From NCBI GenBank assembly GCA_963778225.1, contig CAVZTR010000001.1, positions 124,001 through 188,000 on the forward strand: DNA of 64,000 bases, given 5' to 3'. Both the position numbers and the translations under genes were made by a program. The DNA comes from JAGVSR01 sp963778225. Its GTDB lineage: Bacteria; Pseudomonadota; Alphaproteobacteria; Rhizobiales; Hyphomicrobiaceae. Shown in pieces: positions 17,231 through 27,198 of the stretch. How positions within the stretch are numbered: the first letter of the stretch is position 1; every line of letters starts with the position of its first letter. The notes below the pieces were generated by a model. The model searched no databases. It was not told where the DNA came from and was given only the letters and a program-made list of their open reading frames with translations.

Positions 17231-18361
17231 CGAGTGCGCGCACATACCTCGACCACAACGCAACGGAGCCGCTGCGTCCCGAAGCGCGTCAGGCGATGCT
17301 TGCCGCGATGGATGCGTTCGGCAATCCGTCGTCGGTCCACGGTGAGGGCCGGGCGGCGCGAGCGATCGTCGAGACTGCGCGTGAACAGGTCGCCGCTCTC
17401 GTCAACGCGAGGCCCGGCGAAGTCGTTTTCACGAGCGGGGCCACGGAAGCCAATACATTTGCGATCAACGGGCGGCCTTGGCGTGCGCTGCTCGTCGGGA
17501 ACGCGGAGCACTCCGCTGTTCTGGCGCCGGCGCGCCGTTCGCATGCGCCGCGTCTTGAGCTGCCGTGCCGGCCCGATGGTGTTCAAGATTTGAGTGGCGT
17601 GGAGGCGTGGGCTGCGGCGTTGCCGAAGTCGGACCTCCCGGCGTTTGCAAGTCTTGCACTGGCCAATGGCGAAACAGGCGTTGTGCAGCCTGTTGCCGAC
17701 CTCGTGGCCATGCTGTCGCCGTTCGGTATCGTCGTCCATTCGGATGCGGTGCAGGCCACGGGCCGTATCGCAGTCGACTTTCGAGCGCTGGGGCTGTCGC
17801 TCATGTCGCTGTCGGCGCACAAGATGGGCGGTCCGAAAGGCGTTGGCGCGCTGATCGTTCGAGACGGTACGCCACTGGAGGCTCTGCTCGCCGGTGGCGG
17901 CCAGGAGAGCCGCCGTCGTGCCGGGACTGAGAATGTGATCGCGATCGCCGGTTTCGGTGCCGCTGCTGCGGCGGCGCTCCGGGATCTGGAGCATGTCGCC
18001 CGGATCCGGGACTTGCGCGACAGTCTGGAAGCCGAGTTGCTGCGTACAAATTCTCGACAGCGTTTTGGTCGCCACAGACGCACAGCGGCTTCCCAACACC
18101 ACGCTGGTCGCGATGCCCGGCAAGCAGTCCGAGACGCTCGTGATCAAGCTCGATCTCGCCGGGATTGCGGTGAGCGCAGGCGCTGCCTGCTCCTCCGGCA
18201 AGGTGGGGACGAGCCACGTGCTGGAGGCGATGGGCGTGGCACCTGAAATCGCGCGTGGCGCGGTTCGGGTCAGTCTGGGCCCAAGTTCGACGACGGAAGA
18301 CGTGCAGAGGTTTGTCGCTGCCTGGAATGCAGCGACGGGGCGGCCGGCAATGGCTGCCTGA
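17227..18361 (+). pseudogene. Cysteine desulfurase, NifS/IscS type, disrupted by a +1 frameshift
   Basis: The intact protein would be about 377 residues: a PLP enzyme that removes sulfur from cysteine and passes the persulfide to the SUF scaffold. The frame from ATG 17227 carries YLDHNATEPLRPEA, TSGATEANTFA, HSDAVQATGRI and the PLP lysine in SLSAHKMGGPKG. It then loses homology at residue about 274. Homology resumes one base out of frame with DSVLVATDAQRLPNTT and the catalytic-Cys loop GAACSSGKVGTSH, to the stop at 18361. Deleting one A of AAA at 18048-18050 restores a continuous reading. As written, translation stops at 18246 without the catalytic cysteine. Sequencing error and true decay are both possible. 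Confidence 0.85.
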
Positions 18362-18421
18362 GGTTTGGAATTGAGTTGCTAACGGCGCACCCCTTGAGGG
18401 CGTACGGGAGAAGAGGTCGAA

Positions 18422-19897
<1,476 letters not shown>

Positions 19898-19945
19898 CGG
19901 CGCGCTTTCCCCGACAGACACCCATTGCTCAAAAGGTAACGACCG

Positions 19946-20701
19946 ATGCTCGAGATCAAGAACCTGCATGTGAAGTTGGCGGATGAGGACAAGGCGATCC
20001 TCAAGGGCCTGACGCTGACGGTGCCCAAGGGCGAAGTGCACGCGATCATGGGACCGAACGGGTCGGGCAAGTCGACGCTCGCCTACGTGCTCGCCGGCCG
20101 CGAAGGGTATGAGATTACCGACGGCGATATTCTCTGGAATGGCGAAAGCATCATCGGCATGGAGCCGGACGAGCGCGCCGCGAAGGGCGTGTTCCTGGCG
20201 TTCCAGTACCCGATGGAAATACCGGGTGTGGCGGGGCTGACGTTCCTGCGCACGGCCACGAACGCAGTGCGCAAGCGTCGCGACATGGCAGAGCTTTCGA
20301 CGCCTGAGTTCCTCAAGGTCGTGAAGGAAAAAGCGGCGAAGCTGAACATTGATTTCGAGATGCTGAAGCGGCCGGTCAACGTCGGCTTCTCCGGCGGCGA
20401 GAAGAAGCGTTCGGAAATCCTGCAGATGGCCATGCTCGAGCCGTCGCTGTGCGTGCTCGACGAGACGGATTCCGGTCTCGATATCGACGCGTTGAAGGTG
20501 GTGTCGGATGGCGTCAACGCTTTGCGGTCGCCGGACCGCGCCATGCTCGTCATTACGCACTACCAGCGGCTTTTGAACCACATCGTGCCTGACAAGGTTC
20601 ATGTGCTGGCGGATGGCCGCATCCAGAGGACGGGCGGCAAGGAACTCGCGCTCGAACTCGAAACGTCGGGCTACGCCGACTACACCGGCAAGGCTGCCTG
20701 A
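19946..20701 (+). CDS. sufC: Fe-S cluster assembly ATPase SufC
   Basis: An ABC-type ATPase that drives conformational change in the SufBC2D scaffold; it is cytoplasmic and not a transporter. The 251-residue protein has Walker A GPNGSGKST near residue 36, the SufC signature FSGGEKKRSEI near 150, Walker B LCVLDETDSGLDID near 170 and the H-loop ITHYQRLL near 205. The Asp-Ser-Gly variation after the Walker B Glu is usual for SufC. AAAGG 9 bases upstream supports the ATG. It lies between sufB and sufD, 48 bases after the sufB stop, and is uninterrupted although both neighbours on the operon flanks carry frameshifts. Confidence 0.97.
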   Translation: MLEIKNLHVKLADEDKAILKGLTLTVPKGEVHAIMGPNGSGKSTLAYVLAGREGYEITDGDILWNGESIIGMEPDERAAKGVFLAFQYPMEIPGVAGLTFLRTATNAVRKRRDMAELSTPEFLKVVKEKAAKLNIDFEMLKRPVNVGFSGGEKKRSEILQMAMLEPSLCVLDETDSGLDIDALKVVSDGVNALRSPDRAMLVITHYQRLLNHIVPDKVHVLADGRIQRTGGKELALELETSGYADYTGKAA

Positions 20702-20745
20702 GGATGGACGGGACACTCCCGGGTACAGATGGGACACGACGCGAT

Positions 20746-22035
20746 ATGACCGTTCAGATGCTGACGACGAAGGCGGAGCAGGCGATCCTCAAGACGTTTG
20801 AGGATAATGCAGCGCATTTGCCCGGGGGTAAGTCCGTTGCCGAATTGCGGCGGGCCGCTATCGGCGCGTTTGCGTCCAAGGGCTTGCCAAGCCGGCGCGT
20901 GGAAGAATTCAAGTACACGGACCTCAAGGCAAACCTGAGGGAAGCCTTCCCGCTTGTGACCGGTGGCGCATCAGATGCCGATACTGCGCACGGCGCGCTG
21001 GGCTCGCACTTCGGGCCTGAGTTTGCAGCCAATGCCGTGGCGTTCGTCGATGGGCGCGGGGTTTCGTCTGGTGGTCAAGCATTCCTTGCGGATAGCAAGG
21101 CGGTCGCGCTGGAATGGGTACAGGCCGCGTTGGCGGACGAGAGCCTCGCAGCATCCGCCGATCTGCTGCTGAATACTGCGCTGTTCACGGATGGGGCGGT
21201 GATCGACATCCCATCGGGTGCGGATGTCGCCGATCCGGTGGTGATCGTCGCGTCGGCGAGAGACAATGGGCTGGCGGTTCTCCGCCACATCATTCGCGTC
21301 GGCAAAGGCGCGAAGGTGACGCTCGTGGAAATCGAGCGGGCACCGATTGCGGCCGGGTTACGCCAGTCGAGCGCGGTGACGCATCTCTCCATCGCTGATG
21401 GGGCAGAGGTGGTGCACATCAAGGTCGTGGAGGCGCACAAGGGCTCGACGCACCTTGGGCACTGGCAGGTGCGGCTCGGCGCGAACGTTTCCTACAAGCC
21501 CTTTCAATTGACGCTTGGTGAAGGGCTTGTGCGCAACGGGCTGAACGTGGACTTCACCGGACAGCACTCGACGCTGGATTTCGGCGGCGCCTCGATCGTG
21601 CATGGCAGCGGTCACGCTGACAGCACGCTCGTGGTTGATCACAAGGTTCCGCATTGCACGAGCCGCGAACTTTATAAGACGGTGCTCGATGGGCAGGCTC
21701 GCGCTGTGTTCCAGGGCAAGGTCATCGTGCAGCCCGGGGCGCAGAAGACCGACGGCAAGCAGATGGCGCAGGCGCTCATGCTGTCGCCGGACGCCGAGTT
21801 CGATAGCAAGCCTGAACTCGAAATCTATGCCGACGATGTAATCTGCGGCCACGGTTCGACGGCTGCGGAAATCGATCCCGATCTTGTATTCTATTGTACA
21901 TCGCGGGGCATTCCGACGGCGATCGCGCGCGGCATGCTGATCGAGAGTTTCATCGCGGAAGCGATCGAGAAGGTCGAGCACGAGGGGTTGCGGGACGCTC
22001 TCATCGGCATCGCCCGCGACAGCCTTGCGGCATAA
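20746..22035 (+). CDS. sufD: Fe-S cluster assembly protein SufD
   Basis: This is the partner of SufB in the SufBC2D scaffold and is needed for iron entry. The protein is about 429 residues. The N-terminal helical domain contains GLPSRRVEEFKYTDL, and a long beta-helix follows with VILVGKGA-type turns. The C-terminal SufBD signature is near residues 340-400 (HCTSRELYKTVLDG, QKTDGKQMAQAL, ADDVICGHGSTAAEID, FYCTSRGIPTAIARGMLIESF). The start is uncertain: ATG 20746 (MTVQML) looks like the family N-terminus, while ATG 20704, three bases after the sufC stop, would add 14 residues of low-complexity sequence. It is intact, unlike sufB and sufS beside it. Confidence 0.93.
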   Translation: MTVQMLTTKAEQAILKTFEDNAAHLPGGKSVAELRRAAIGAFASKGLPSRRVEEFKYTDLKANLREAFPLVTGGASDADTAHGALGSHFGPEFAANAVAFVDGRGVSSGGQAFLADSKAVALEWVQAALADESLAASADLLLNTALFTDGAVIDIPSGADVADPVVIVASARDNGLAVLRHIIRVGKGAKVTLVEIERAPIAAGLRQSSAVTHLSIADGAEVVHIKVVEAHKGSTHLGHWQVRLGANVSYKPFQLTLGEGLVRNGLNVDFTGQHSTLDFGGASIVHGSGHADSTLVVDHKVPHCTSRELYKTVLDGQARAVFQGKVIVQPGAQKTDGKQMAQALMLSPDAEFDSKPELEIYADDVICGHGSTAAEIDPDLVFYCTSRGIPTAIARGMLIESFIAEAIEKVEHEGLRDALIGIARDSLAA

Positions 22036-22079
22036 CACACGTTCGGTTCTCTCACTCGAGAACCTGAGGAGAAGACGAG

Positions 22080-23350
22080 ATGGCCAACGCAGCGCGCCAG
22101 TTGCACGCAGAGACGACGGACCGTGCCGGCGGCACATTCGACGTGGCACGGCTGCGAGCGGACTTTCCGATCCTGTTTCGCGAGATCCACGGCAAGCCGC
22201 TGGTCTATCTCGATAACGGCGCCAGCGCGCAGAAGCCGGCGTCGGTGATCGATGCGATGGATCACGCCTACCGCTTCGAGTACGCGAACGTGCACCGCGG
22301 GCTGCATTACCTCTCCAATACCGCGACGGCGCGGATGGAGGATGCGCGCGAGACGGTGCGCCGGTTCTTCAACGCGGGCTCGGTCGAGGAGATCATTTTC
22401 ACGCGCAATGCGACGGACGCCATCAACATCGTGGCGTCGTCGTTCGGCGGGATGGTCATCGGCGAGGGCGACGAGATCGTTCTGTCGATCATGGAGCATC
22501 ACTCCAACATCGTGCCGTGGCATTTTCATCGGGAGCGCCGCGGGGCGGTTCTCAAGTGGGCGCCGATCTCGGATACCGGCGAGTTCCTGCTTGACGAATT
22601 CGAGCGGCTGCTCGGACCCAAGACGAAGATGGTCGCAATCACGCACATGTCGAATGTGCTGGGCACTGTGACGCCGATCAAGGAGATCATTCGGATCGCG
22701 CATGCCAAAGGCATTCCCGTTCTGGTCGATGGAAGCCAGGCGGCGGTGCACATGTCGATCGATGTGCAGGATCTCGATGCGGACTTCTACGTCGCGACGG
22801 GGCACAAGCTCTATGGGCCCTCGGGAATCGGTGTGCTCTACGCCAAGCGACAGCATCTCAACGCCATGCCGCCGTTTGAGGGTGGCGGCGAGATGATCGA
22901 GAAGGTCGCGGTCGACGAGATCACGTATGCGCGGCCCCGCACAAGTTCGAGGCGGGGACGCCGGCGATCGTTGAAACCGTGGGGCTCGGCGCCGCGCTCA
23001 CCTACATGATGCAGGTAGGGCGCGAGGCGATTGCCGCGCACGAGCATGAGATCTCGGACTATGCGCATGCGCGGTTTGCCGAGTTTCCTTGGTTGACGGT
23101 TTACGGGAAAGCGCCGGGCAAAGGTGCGATCGTGGCGTTCAACGTCGAAGGGCTTCATCCGCACGACGTGTCGACGATCATCGACCGGTCTGGTGTGGCC
23201 ATTCGGGCTGGCCATCACTGCGCTCAGCCGCTGATGACGCGGCTGGGCGTGCCGGCAACATGTCGGGCCTCCTTCGCGATGTACAACACCAAAGCTGAGG
23301 TCGATGCGCTGATGACGGCCCTGCAAAAGGCGCGCGATCTGTTTGCTTGA
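22080..23350 (+). pseudogene. sufS: Cysteine desulfurase SufS, disrupted by a -1 frameshift
   Basis: The expected protein is about 423 residues: the group II PLP cysteine desulfurase that feeds SufBCD, usually through SufE or SufU. From ATG 22080 (GAGGAG upstream) the frame contains YLDNGASAQKP, NVHRGLHYLSN, EHHSNIVPWHF, QAAVHMSIDVQ and the PLP lysine in ATGHKLYGPSGIGVLY. At residue about 286 the run CCCC (22935-22938) is one C short of the number needed for ARPPHKFEAGTP. The rest, including the catalytic-Cys loop RAGHHCAQP, is in another frame ending at 23350. As written, translation ends at 23009 and lacks that cysteine. This is the second desulfurase of the operon. Confidence 0.87.
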
Positions 23351-23368
23351 GACGTAAGTCCGGTGGGA

Positions 23369-23824
23369 ATGATGATGATGGACGACGATATCAAGACACA
23401 CGTAACCGATCCTGCTGCGGTGGAGGCATCGCCGCCCGCCACAGACGCAGGCGCGCATGCGCCGAGTGTCGCTGAGGGTGGAACGCCGGTCGAAGGGTCG
23501 GCGCTGTCGCAGGAAGAATTGGATGAGCTGACGCCCGAGATCGTGAAGGCCCTGAAGACGGTCTACGATCCGGAGATCCCCGCGGACATCTTTGAACTCG
23601 GCCTCATCTATAACATCGACATCGCGGATGACCGGCAGGTGTCCATCCTCATGACGTTGACGGCGCCGGGTTGCCCCGTGGCGGGCGAGATGCCGATCTG
23701 GGTGGAGAACGCCGTTTCGGCCGTAGCAGGCGTCAGCGGATGCAAGGCGACGATTACCTTCGATCCGCCGTGGGACCAGAGCCGAATGTCCGACGAAGCG
23801 CGCTTGGCGCTCAACATGTTTTAA
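23369..23824 (+). CDS. sufT: SUF system Fe-S assembly protein SufT (MIP18/DUF59 family)
   Basis: A cluster-maturation accessory factor of the MIP18 family, about 151 residues long. The N-terminal 50 residues are Ala/Pro/Thr-rich and look disordered. The DUF59 domain follows (EIVKALKTVYDPEIPADIFELGLIYNI, then LTAPGCPVAGEM with the conserved cysteine, and the closing FDPPWDQSRMSDEARL). Four tandem ATGs at 23369-23380 follow GGTGGGA; the later ones are best spaced, so the exact start is open. It is 18 bases after the sufS stop and ends the co-directional SUF cluster proper. Its frame is intact. Confidence 0.9.
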   Translation: MMMMDDDIKTHVTDPAAVEASPPATDAGAHAPSVAEGGTPVEGSALSQEELDELTPEIVKALKTVYDPEIPADIFELGLIYNIDIADDRQVSILMTLTAPGCPVAGEMPIWVENAVSAVAGVSGCKATITFDPPWDQSRMSDEARLALNMF

Positions 23825-23891
23825 GCCTGACCGCTTTTTAGAATTTGAACTTGTTCTATATTTGAATTGCGTCAGGGGCTCCAATTTCACA

Positions 23892-23923
23892 CTCCCTTGC
23901 CGGCGCCACTCGCTGCAAGGGAG
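23892..23923. repeat. Intergenic hairpin upstream of the DCC-family gene
   Basis: A perfect 9-bp inverted repeat CTCCCTTGC (23892-23900)/GCAAGGGAG (23915-23923) with a 14-base GC-rich loop, followed by CCAGCC. It may terminate sufT transcription, but no T-run follows. Its ACTCCC...GGGAGCC core resembles the palindrome at 24464. Confidence 0.55.
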
Positions 23924-24033
23924 CCAGCCGAATATGCCGAATAAGGCTGCCGGGCTCCTGACGCTCTTCGCATGATGGATCGGTCTGGCGGCTCGGCGCG
24001 TAGTGGTGCTGGGACTTCCGCAGGAGCGCCGCC

Positions 24034-24426
24034 GTGACCGAGACAGCCCGCAATCTGACTGTTTACTACGATGGGTCGTGTCCGCTGTGCCGGTTGGAGA
24101 TCGGGCACTACCAGTGCCAGCGCGGTGCCGACGTGATCGACTTCGTCGACGTGTCCGATCCTACCGTTCCCATCGCGCCCGACCTCGATCGCAAGGCAGC
24201 GATGGCGCGGTTCCATGTGCGTGAGAGCGATGGCCGGCTTCTGTCGGGCGCTGAGGCGTTTGCGCGAATTTGGGAGCGGCTGCCGTCGTGGCGGTTCGCA
24301 GCGCAGATCGCCCGCGTGCCAGGCGTCACGCCGCTGCTCGAACTGGCCTATCGCGGGTTCCTGCCAATCCGGCCGTATCTGTCGCGGGCGGCGAGCCGGT
24401 GGCAGAGGCGGAAGGTTAGCGGCTGA
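24034..24426 (+). CDS. DCC family thiol-disulfide oxidoreductase-like protein (DUF393)
   Basis: A 130-residue protein with the DCC signature YYDGSCPLCRLEIGHY at residues 10-25, a thioredoxin-like CxxC at the end of the first strand. RFHVRESDGRLLSGAEAFARIWERLP near residues 65-90 is the second conserved block. The family is predicted to have thiol-disulfide exchange activity, but substrates are not established. The GTG at 24034 follows AGGAG by 7 bases. The last codons and stop (24416-24426) lie inside a 42-bp sequence that is also the 3' end of the convergent permease gene, so the C-terminus may have been altered by that duplication. Confidence 0.87.
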   Translation: MTETARNLTVYYDGSCPLCRLEIGHYQCQRGADVIDFVDVSDPTVPIAPDLDRKAAMARFHVRESDGRLLSGAEAFARIWERLPSWRFAAQIARVPGVTPLLELAYRGFLPIRPYLSRAASRWQRRKVSG

Positions 24427-24457
24427 AGACACCTGCCGGATCGATGCGCGTGACTTT
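24416..24457. repeat. 42-bp direct repeat, copy 1 (at the DCC gene 3' end)
   Basis: This is identical to 24508-24549 at 41 of 42 positions (T at 24434 against C at 24526). Copy 1 covers the DCC stop codon and runs into a six-T stretch. It appears to be a duplicate of the last codons of the permease gene. Confidence 0.9.
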
Positions 24458-24463
24458 TTTGTT

Positions 24464-24504
24464 TGCGCTTCCGACTCCCCTGTGGGGAGCCGGCCGGAAG
24501 CGCA
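24464..24504. repeat. Palindromic hairpin between the two 42-bp repeats
   Basis: The outer stem TGCGCTTCCG (24464-24473)/CGGAAGCGCA (24495-24504) is a perfect 10 bp. The inner stem CTCCCC (24475-24480)/GGGGAG (24484-24489) closes a TGT loop, with a 5-base bulge CCGGC on one side. It lies between convergent genes but lacks a T-run on the correct side for either. It is REP-like in form. Confidence 0.75.
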
Positions 24505-24507
24505 GGA

Positions 24508-24549
24508 TTAGCGGCTGAAGACACCCGCCGGATCGATGCGCGTGACTTT
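24508..24549. repeat. 42-bp direct repeat, copy 2 (permease 3' end)
   Basis: This is the copy that encodes the last 13 codons and stop of the permease at 24508-25713. It is presumably the original, because its sequence is constrained as coding DNA. Copy 1 is 92 bases to the left in the same orientation. Confidence 0.9.
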
Positions 24550-25713
24550 GAAGATCGCCGAGATGGCTGCGAAAATGCACATGCCGAGCGTGAGCAGGAA
24601 CAGGGCGAAGGCGAGTTTGGGCGTCATGACGATGTTCAGCGTCGAGTTCTTCGTCGCGTTGATGAGCAACATCGTCAGGGTGAATCCCACGATGTAGCCG
24701 ATCACGGCGGATAGCACCGCCTGAATAAGAATGACCGCGTGGATGTAGCTGGCAGATGCGCCGAGTGCGCGCAGTGTTGCGAACTCGTTCAAGTGGTCTT
24801 TGGTGCTCGAGTAGAGGGTTTGAGCAACAATGACGACTCCGACGATGACACCGAGTGCGGCACCCGCGATCAGAGCAGCGCCGGCTGCGGTGTTGAACAT
24901 CCAGTAGTTGAGCGAGCGATCGCGGAATTCGGTGTGGGTGAGGATCTCATTATCCGGCATGCGCTTTTGCAGGGACGCCCGTACCTCTTCGATGTCTGCG
25001 CCCGGCACCAGTTTCACAAGCTGATAGGTCGCTTGTTCGGGAGCGGCGCCAATCAACTTGCGCGCGTTCGCGATGCTCGTGAACCCATAGGGGAGCGTGG
25101 TGAATGAGCGAATGCCGCCGGTCAGCGCCGTGATCTGGACGCGCTGCTGATTGACTTCGGCGTGAGCGCCGATGCCATCGATGCCAAGATCCTTCAGGTA
25201 GGATTTATCGACGGCCAATGCGTTCGGCGCGCGCAGTTCCGCCGGGCTGCCTTCGACGATGTTCCAAGGCTCCACGCCGCGCTGCGTATCGAGGCCGACG
25301 AGAATGAAGGCCTTCTTGCCGCCGCTCGGCTTGCGCCAGCTGGCAAAGCTGACGACCATTTCCTGGACGTCCTGCACTCCGGGTGTCGAGAGCACGTTGT
25401 ATTTCTCGCGGCCCGTGAGAAGCGAAGGATCGTCGAAAGACTTGGTGCCGAACGGAACCACCCAAAGGTCGGCGGGGGTCTTGTCGATGACGGTGGCGAT
25501 CTTCTGTTCCGACCCGATGTAGAGACCGCACTGCACGGCCACGAGAATGAGCGAGAACACGATGCCGACAAGCGTGACGACGAGGCTCAGGCGGTCGTGG
25601 AACAGGTTTCGGTAGGCGAGCTTGGGCGCCATCTTGATGGTCTTGGGCGAGAGCTCGCCGACTACGGGGCCTGCCAGGGTCGGGTCGTTCGTGGGGGGAG
25701 CTGCGCCGGCCAT
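24508..25713 (-). CDS. ABC transporter permease, DevC/FtsX-like
   Basis: A 401-residue inner-membrane protein. One transmembrane helix lies at about 42-66 (SLVVTLVGIVFSLILVAV), a large periplasmic domain at about 67-275, then three C-terminal helices within an FtsX-like domain (AALIAGAALGVIVGVVIVAQTL, YIHAVILIQAVLSAVIGYIVG, LAFALFLLTLGMCIFAAISAIF). The signature LNEFATLRALGAS precedes the last pair. The pattern matches DevC-type permeases, which work with a MacA/DevB adaptor and a DevA ATPase; neither is adjacent here. The 3' end is part of a 42-bp duplication. The exported substrate is unknown. Confidence 0.87.
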   Translation of the reverse strand: MAGAAPPTNDPTLAGPVVGELSPKTIKMAPKLAYRNLFHDRLSLVVTLVGIVFSLILVAVQCGLYIGSEQKIATVIDKTPADLWVVPFGTKSFDDPSLLTGREKYNVLSTPGVQDVQEMVVSFASWRKPSGGKKAFILVGLDTQRGVEPWNIVEGSPAELRAPNALAVDKSYLKDLGIDGIGAHAEVNQQRVQITALTGGIRSFTTLPYGFTSIANARKLIGAAPEQATYQLVKLVPGADIEEVRASLQKRMPDNEILTHTEFRDRSLNYWMFNTAAGAALIAGAALGVIVGVVIVAQTLYSSTKDHLNEFATLRALGASASYIHAVILIQAVLSAVIGYIVGFTLTMLLINATKNSTLNIVMTPKLAFALFLLTLGMCIFAAISAIFKVTRIDPAGVFSR

Positions 25714-25771
25714 GGGTTTGTTCCGTTCAATCCGCGTCGCTTCTGTTATGCCGCGAGTTTTATGCCGATGC

Positions 25772-26326
25772 TCAATCGCAAGCGACTGTAACCGTCACGC
25801 CGACGGCGGGGATAAACTTGCGGCACGTGGCTGGGCCTTGGGCAGCGGCAACCTTGGCGGATGCCTTGGCTACGACCGGTGCGGCGGCTGCCGTTCGCGT
25901 TTCATCGCCATCCCTGGCGACGATTGACTCGGTCGGGGAGAGAACGCGGACCGTTTCGGGGCGGGGGAGGTTGTCTAGGGCCAATGTGCGGCCGAGCAGG
26001 CCGGGAGCGGCATTTTCGGTCGTGGTCAGCGGTATCGCCTTTGCGGCATTCGACGGGGCGCTGTGGCGGACCTGGACGACCGGGCGAGCGGGTTTCGATT
26101 TCCTGCGTTCGGCGGCTACCGCGGCGCGTTTGGCGTCGTGCGTCTTGGGCTTGGCGGTGGCATAGCCGCTGCCGCCGCCATAGCCGGGCGTGGGTGTGGC
26201 GACGAAGGTGCCAAGGGGACCACCGAAATTGAGGCGTACGCCGCCGCCGGCTTGGGCTGGCTGGCCGAGCGCAAGGACGGCTGAGGCGAGCGCGAGGGCG
26301 GTGAGAACGGTGTGGCGGCGGATCAT
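25772..26326 (-). CDS. Hypothetical secreted protein
   Basis: A 184-residue protein that I do not recognise. A signal peptide (MIRRHTVLTALALASAVLALG, cleavage after AQA near residue 26) is followed by a Gly-rich segment (GGGVRLNFGGPLG) and a Lys/Arg/Ala-rich middle. The end is CRKFIPAVGVTVTVACD, whose two cysteines could form a disulfide. The ATG at 26326 follows GGAG by 6-7 bases; an upstream in-frame extension to 26377 is basic and unlikely. It is co-directional with the permease 58 bases downstream and divergent from sufA. An export or envelope role is inferred only from the signal peptide. Confidence 0.72.
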   Translation of the reverse strand: MIRRHTVLTALALASAVLALGQPAQAGGGVRLNFGGPLGTFVATPTPGYGGGSGYATAKPKTHDAKRAAVAAERRKSKPARPVVQVRHSAPSNAAKAIPLTTTENAAPGLLGRTLALDNLPRPETVRVLSPTESIVARDGDETRTAAAAPVVAKASAKVAAAQGPATCRKFIPAVGVTVTVACD

Positions 26327-26535
26327 GGCGGGCTCCAACGGTGCATGGCGGCGTCTGTTGGGTGCAGAATGCGCCATGGGCCTGGAGAGCGCTGTTACCG
26401 CAGGAACACGGCGGCCACCCCGGCTCGGCTCCGTCTAGTCATTGAAACACCTTGGATAAGGCGACCTCGCAATCGCGGCGAACATTGCTATATTGGGGTG
26501 ACGCACCCGAGGCCTTGAACCTGGATCTGCCGCAG

Positions 26536-26937
26536 ATGAATGAACTCGCTCCTACCCCCGTTCGCCGCCCCCGGCCGCAGGTGTTGTCGCTGACGCCGGC
26601 CGCCGCGGATCGCATCCGCTCGCTCATGGCTTCCAAGGGCGAGGCCATTGCCGGTCTCAAGATCGGTGTGAAGAAGGGTGGCTGCGCCGGAATGGAATAT
26701 ACCATGACCTGGGCTAGCGAGGTCGGCCGGCTCGACGAGGTGATCGAGGTGGACGGCGCGCGCGTCATCATCGAACCGGCGGCGATCCTCTATCTCATCG
26801 GCACGGAGATGGACTTCAAGACGGACAAGCTGGCGAGCCAGTTCGTGTTCAACAACCCGAACCAGAAGAGCGCTTGCGGCTGCGGTGAAAGCGTGCAGCT
26901 CGAGCCGGCGACGGGCGCGGAAGTCGCACGAGACTGA
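26536..26937 (+). CDS. sufA: A-type Fe-S cluster carrier (SufA/IscA/HesB family)
   Basis: This carries newly made Fe-S clusters to target apoproteins. The 133-residue product has the A-type fold with the first cluster ligand in KKGGCAGMEY near residue 57 and the C-terminal pair in SACGCGES near 117-119. The core ILSLTPAAADRIRSLM opens the domain after a short Pro-rich N-terminus. The ATG at 26536 is preferred over a TTG at 26452, although its ribosome site is weak. It lies 2.7 kb past sufT, separated from the main SUF cluster by three genes. No IscR-like box was recognised in front of it. Confidence 0.93.
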   Translation: MNELAPTPVRRPRPQVLSLTPAAADRIRSLMASKGEAIAGLKIGVKKGGCAGMEYTMTWASEVGRLDEVIEVDGARVIIEPAAILYLIGTEMDFKTDKLASQFVFNNPNQKSACGCGESVQLEPATGAEVARD

Positions 26938-26946
26938 GCGAACGTC

Positions 26947-27198
26947 TCAGCCGTCGTTGGCGATCGATCCGGGTGCGGTCGCCATCAGGTAGGCGATGGC
27001 TGCCGACCAGAATTTGGCTTCTGTTTCCGCACGTACCCGCTCCGCCGTGAAGGCGTCGATCCAATTCGGCAGCATGGGCGGAGAGGCTTGCGCAATAGCG
27101 GCAAGATCGACGTGCGATTTCAGTAGAACGGCGCGGGCGAGGTGGATCAGTTCGGAGACATCCGCATCTGGCAGCTGGACCGGTTCGGTGACCGGCAC
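26947..27198 (-). CDS. Small hypothetical protein
   Basis: An 83-residue open frame starting at GTG 27198 and convergent with sufA (9-base gap). The product is acidic and predicted helical (VSELIHLARAVLLKSH, FWSAAIAYLMATA) with no signal peptide and no domain I know. There is no strong ribosome-binding site. Regular codon use and the absence of a competing frame make it plausible, but it is not certain to be a gene. Confidence 0.45.
   Translation of the reverse strand: MPVTEPVQLPDADVSELIHLARAVLLKSHVDLAAIAQASPPMLPNWIDAFTAERVRAETEAKFWSAAIAYLMATAPGSIANDG

Noticed and set aside
24464..24504. The palindrome as a normal rho-independent terminator
   Set aside because: The six-T run lies on the left, before the hairpin for plus-strand transcripts, and is A-rich for minus-strand transcripts, so neither gene gets a standard terminator.
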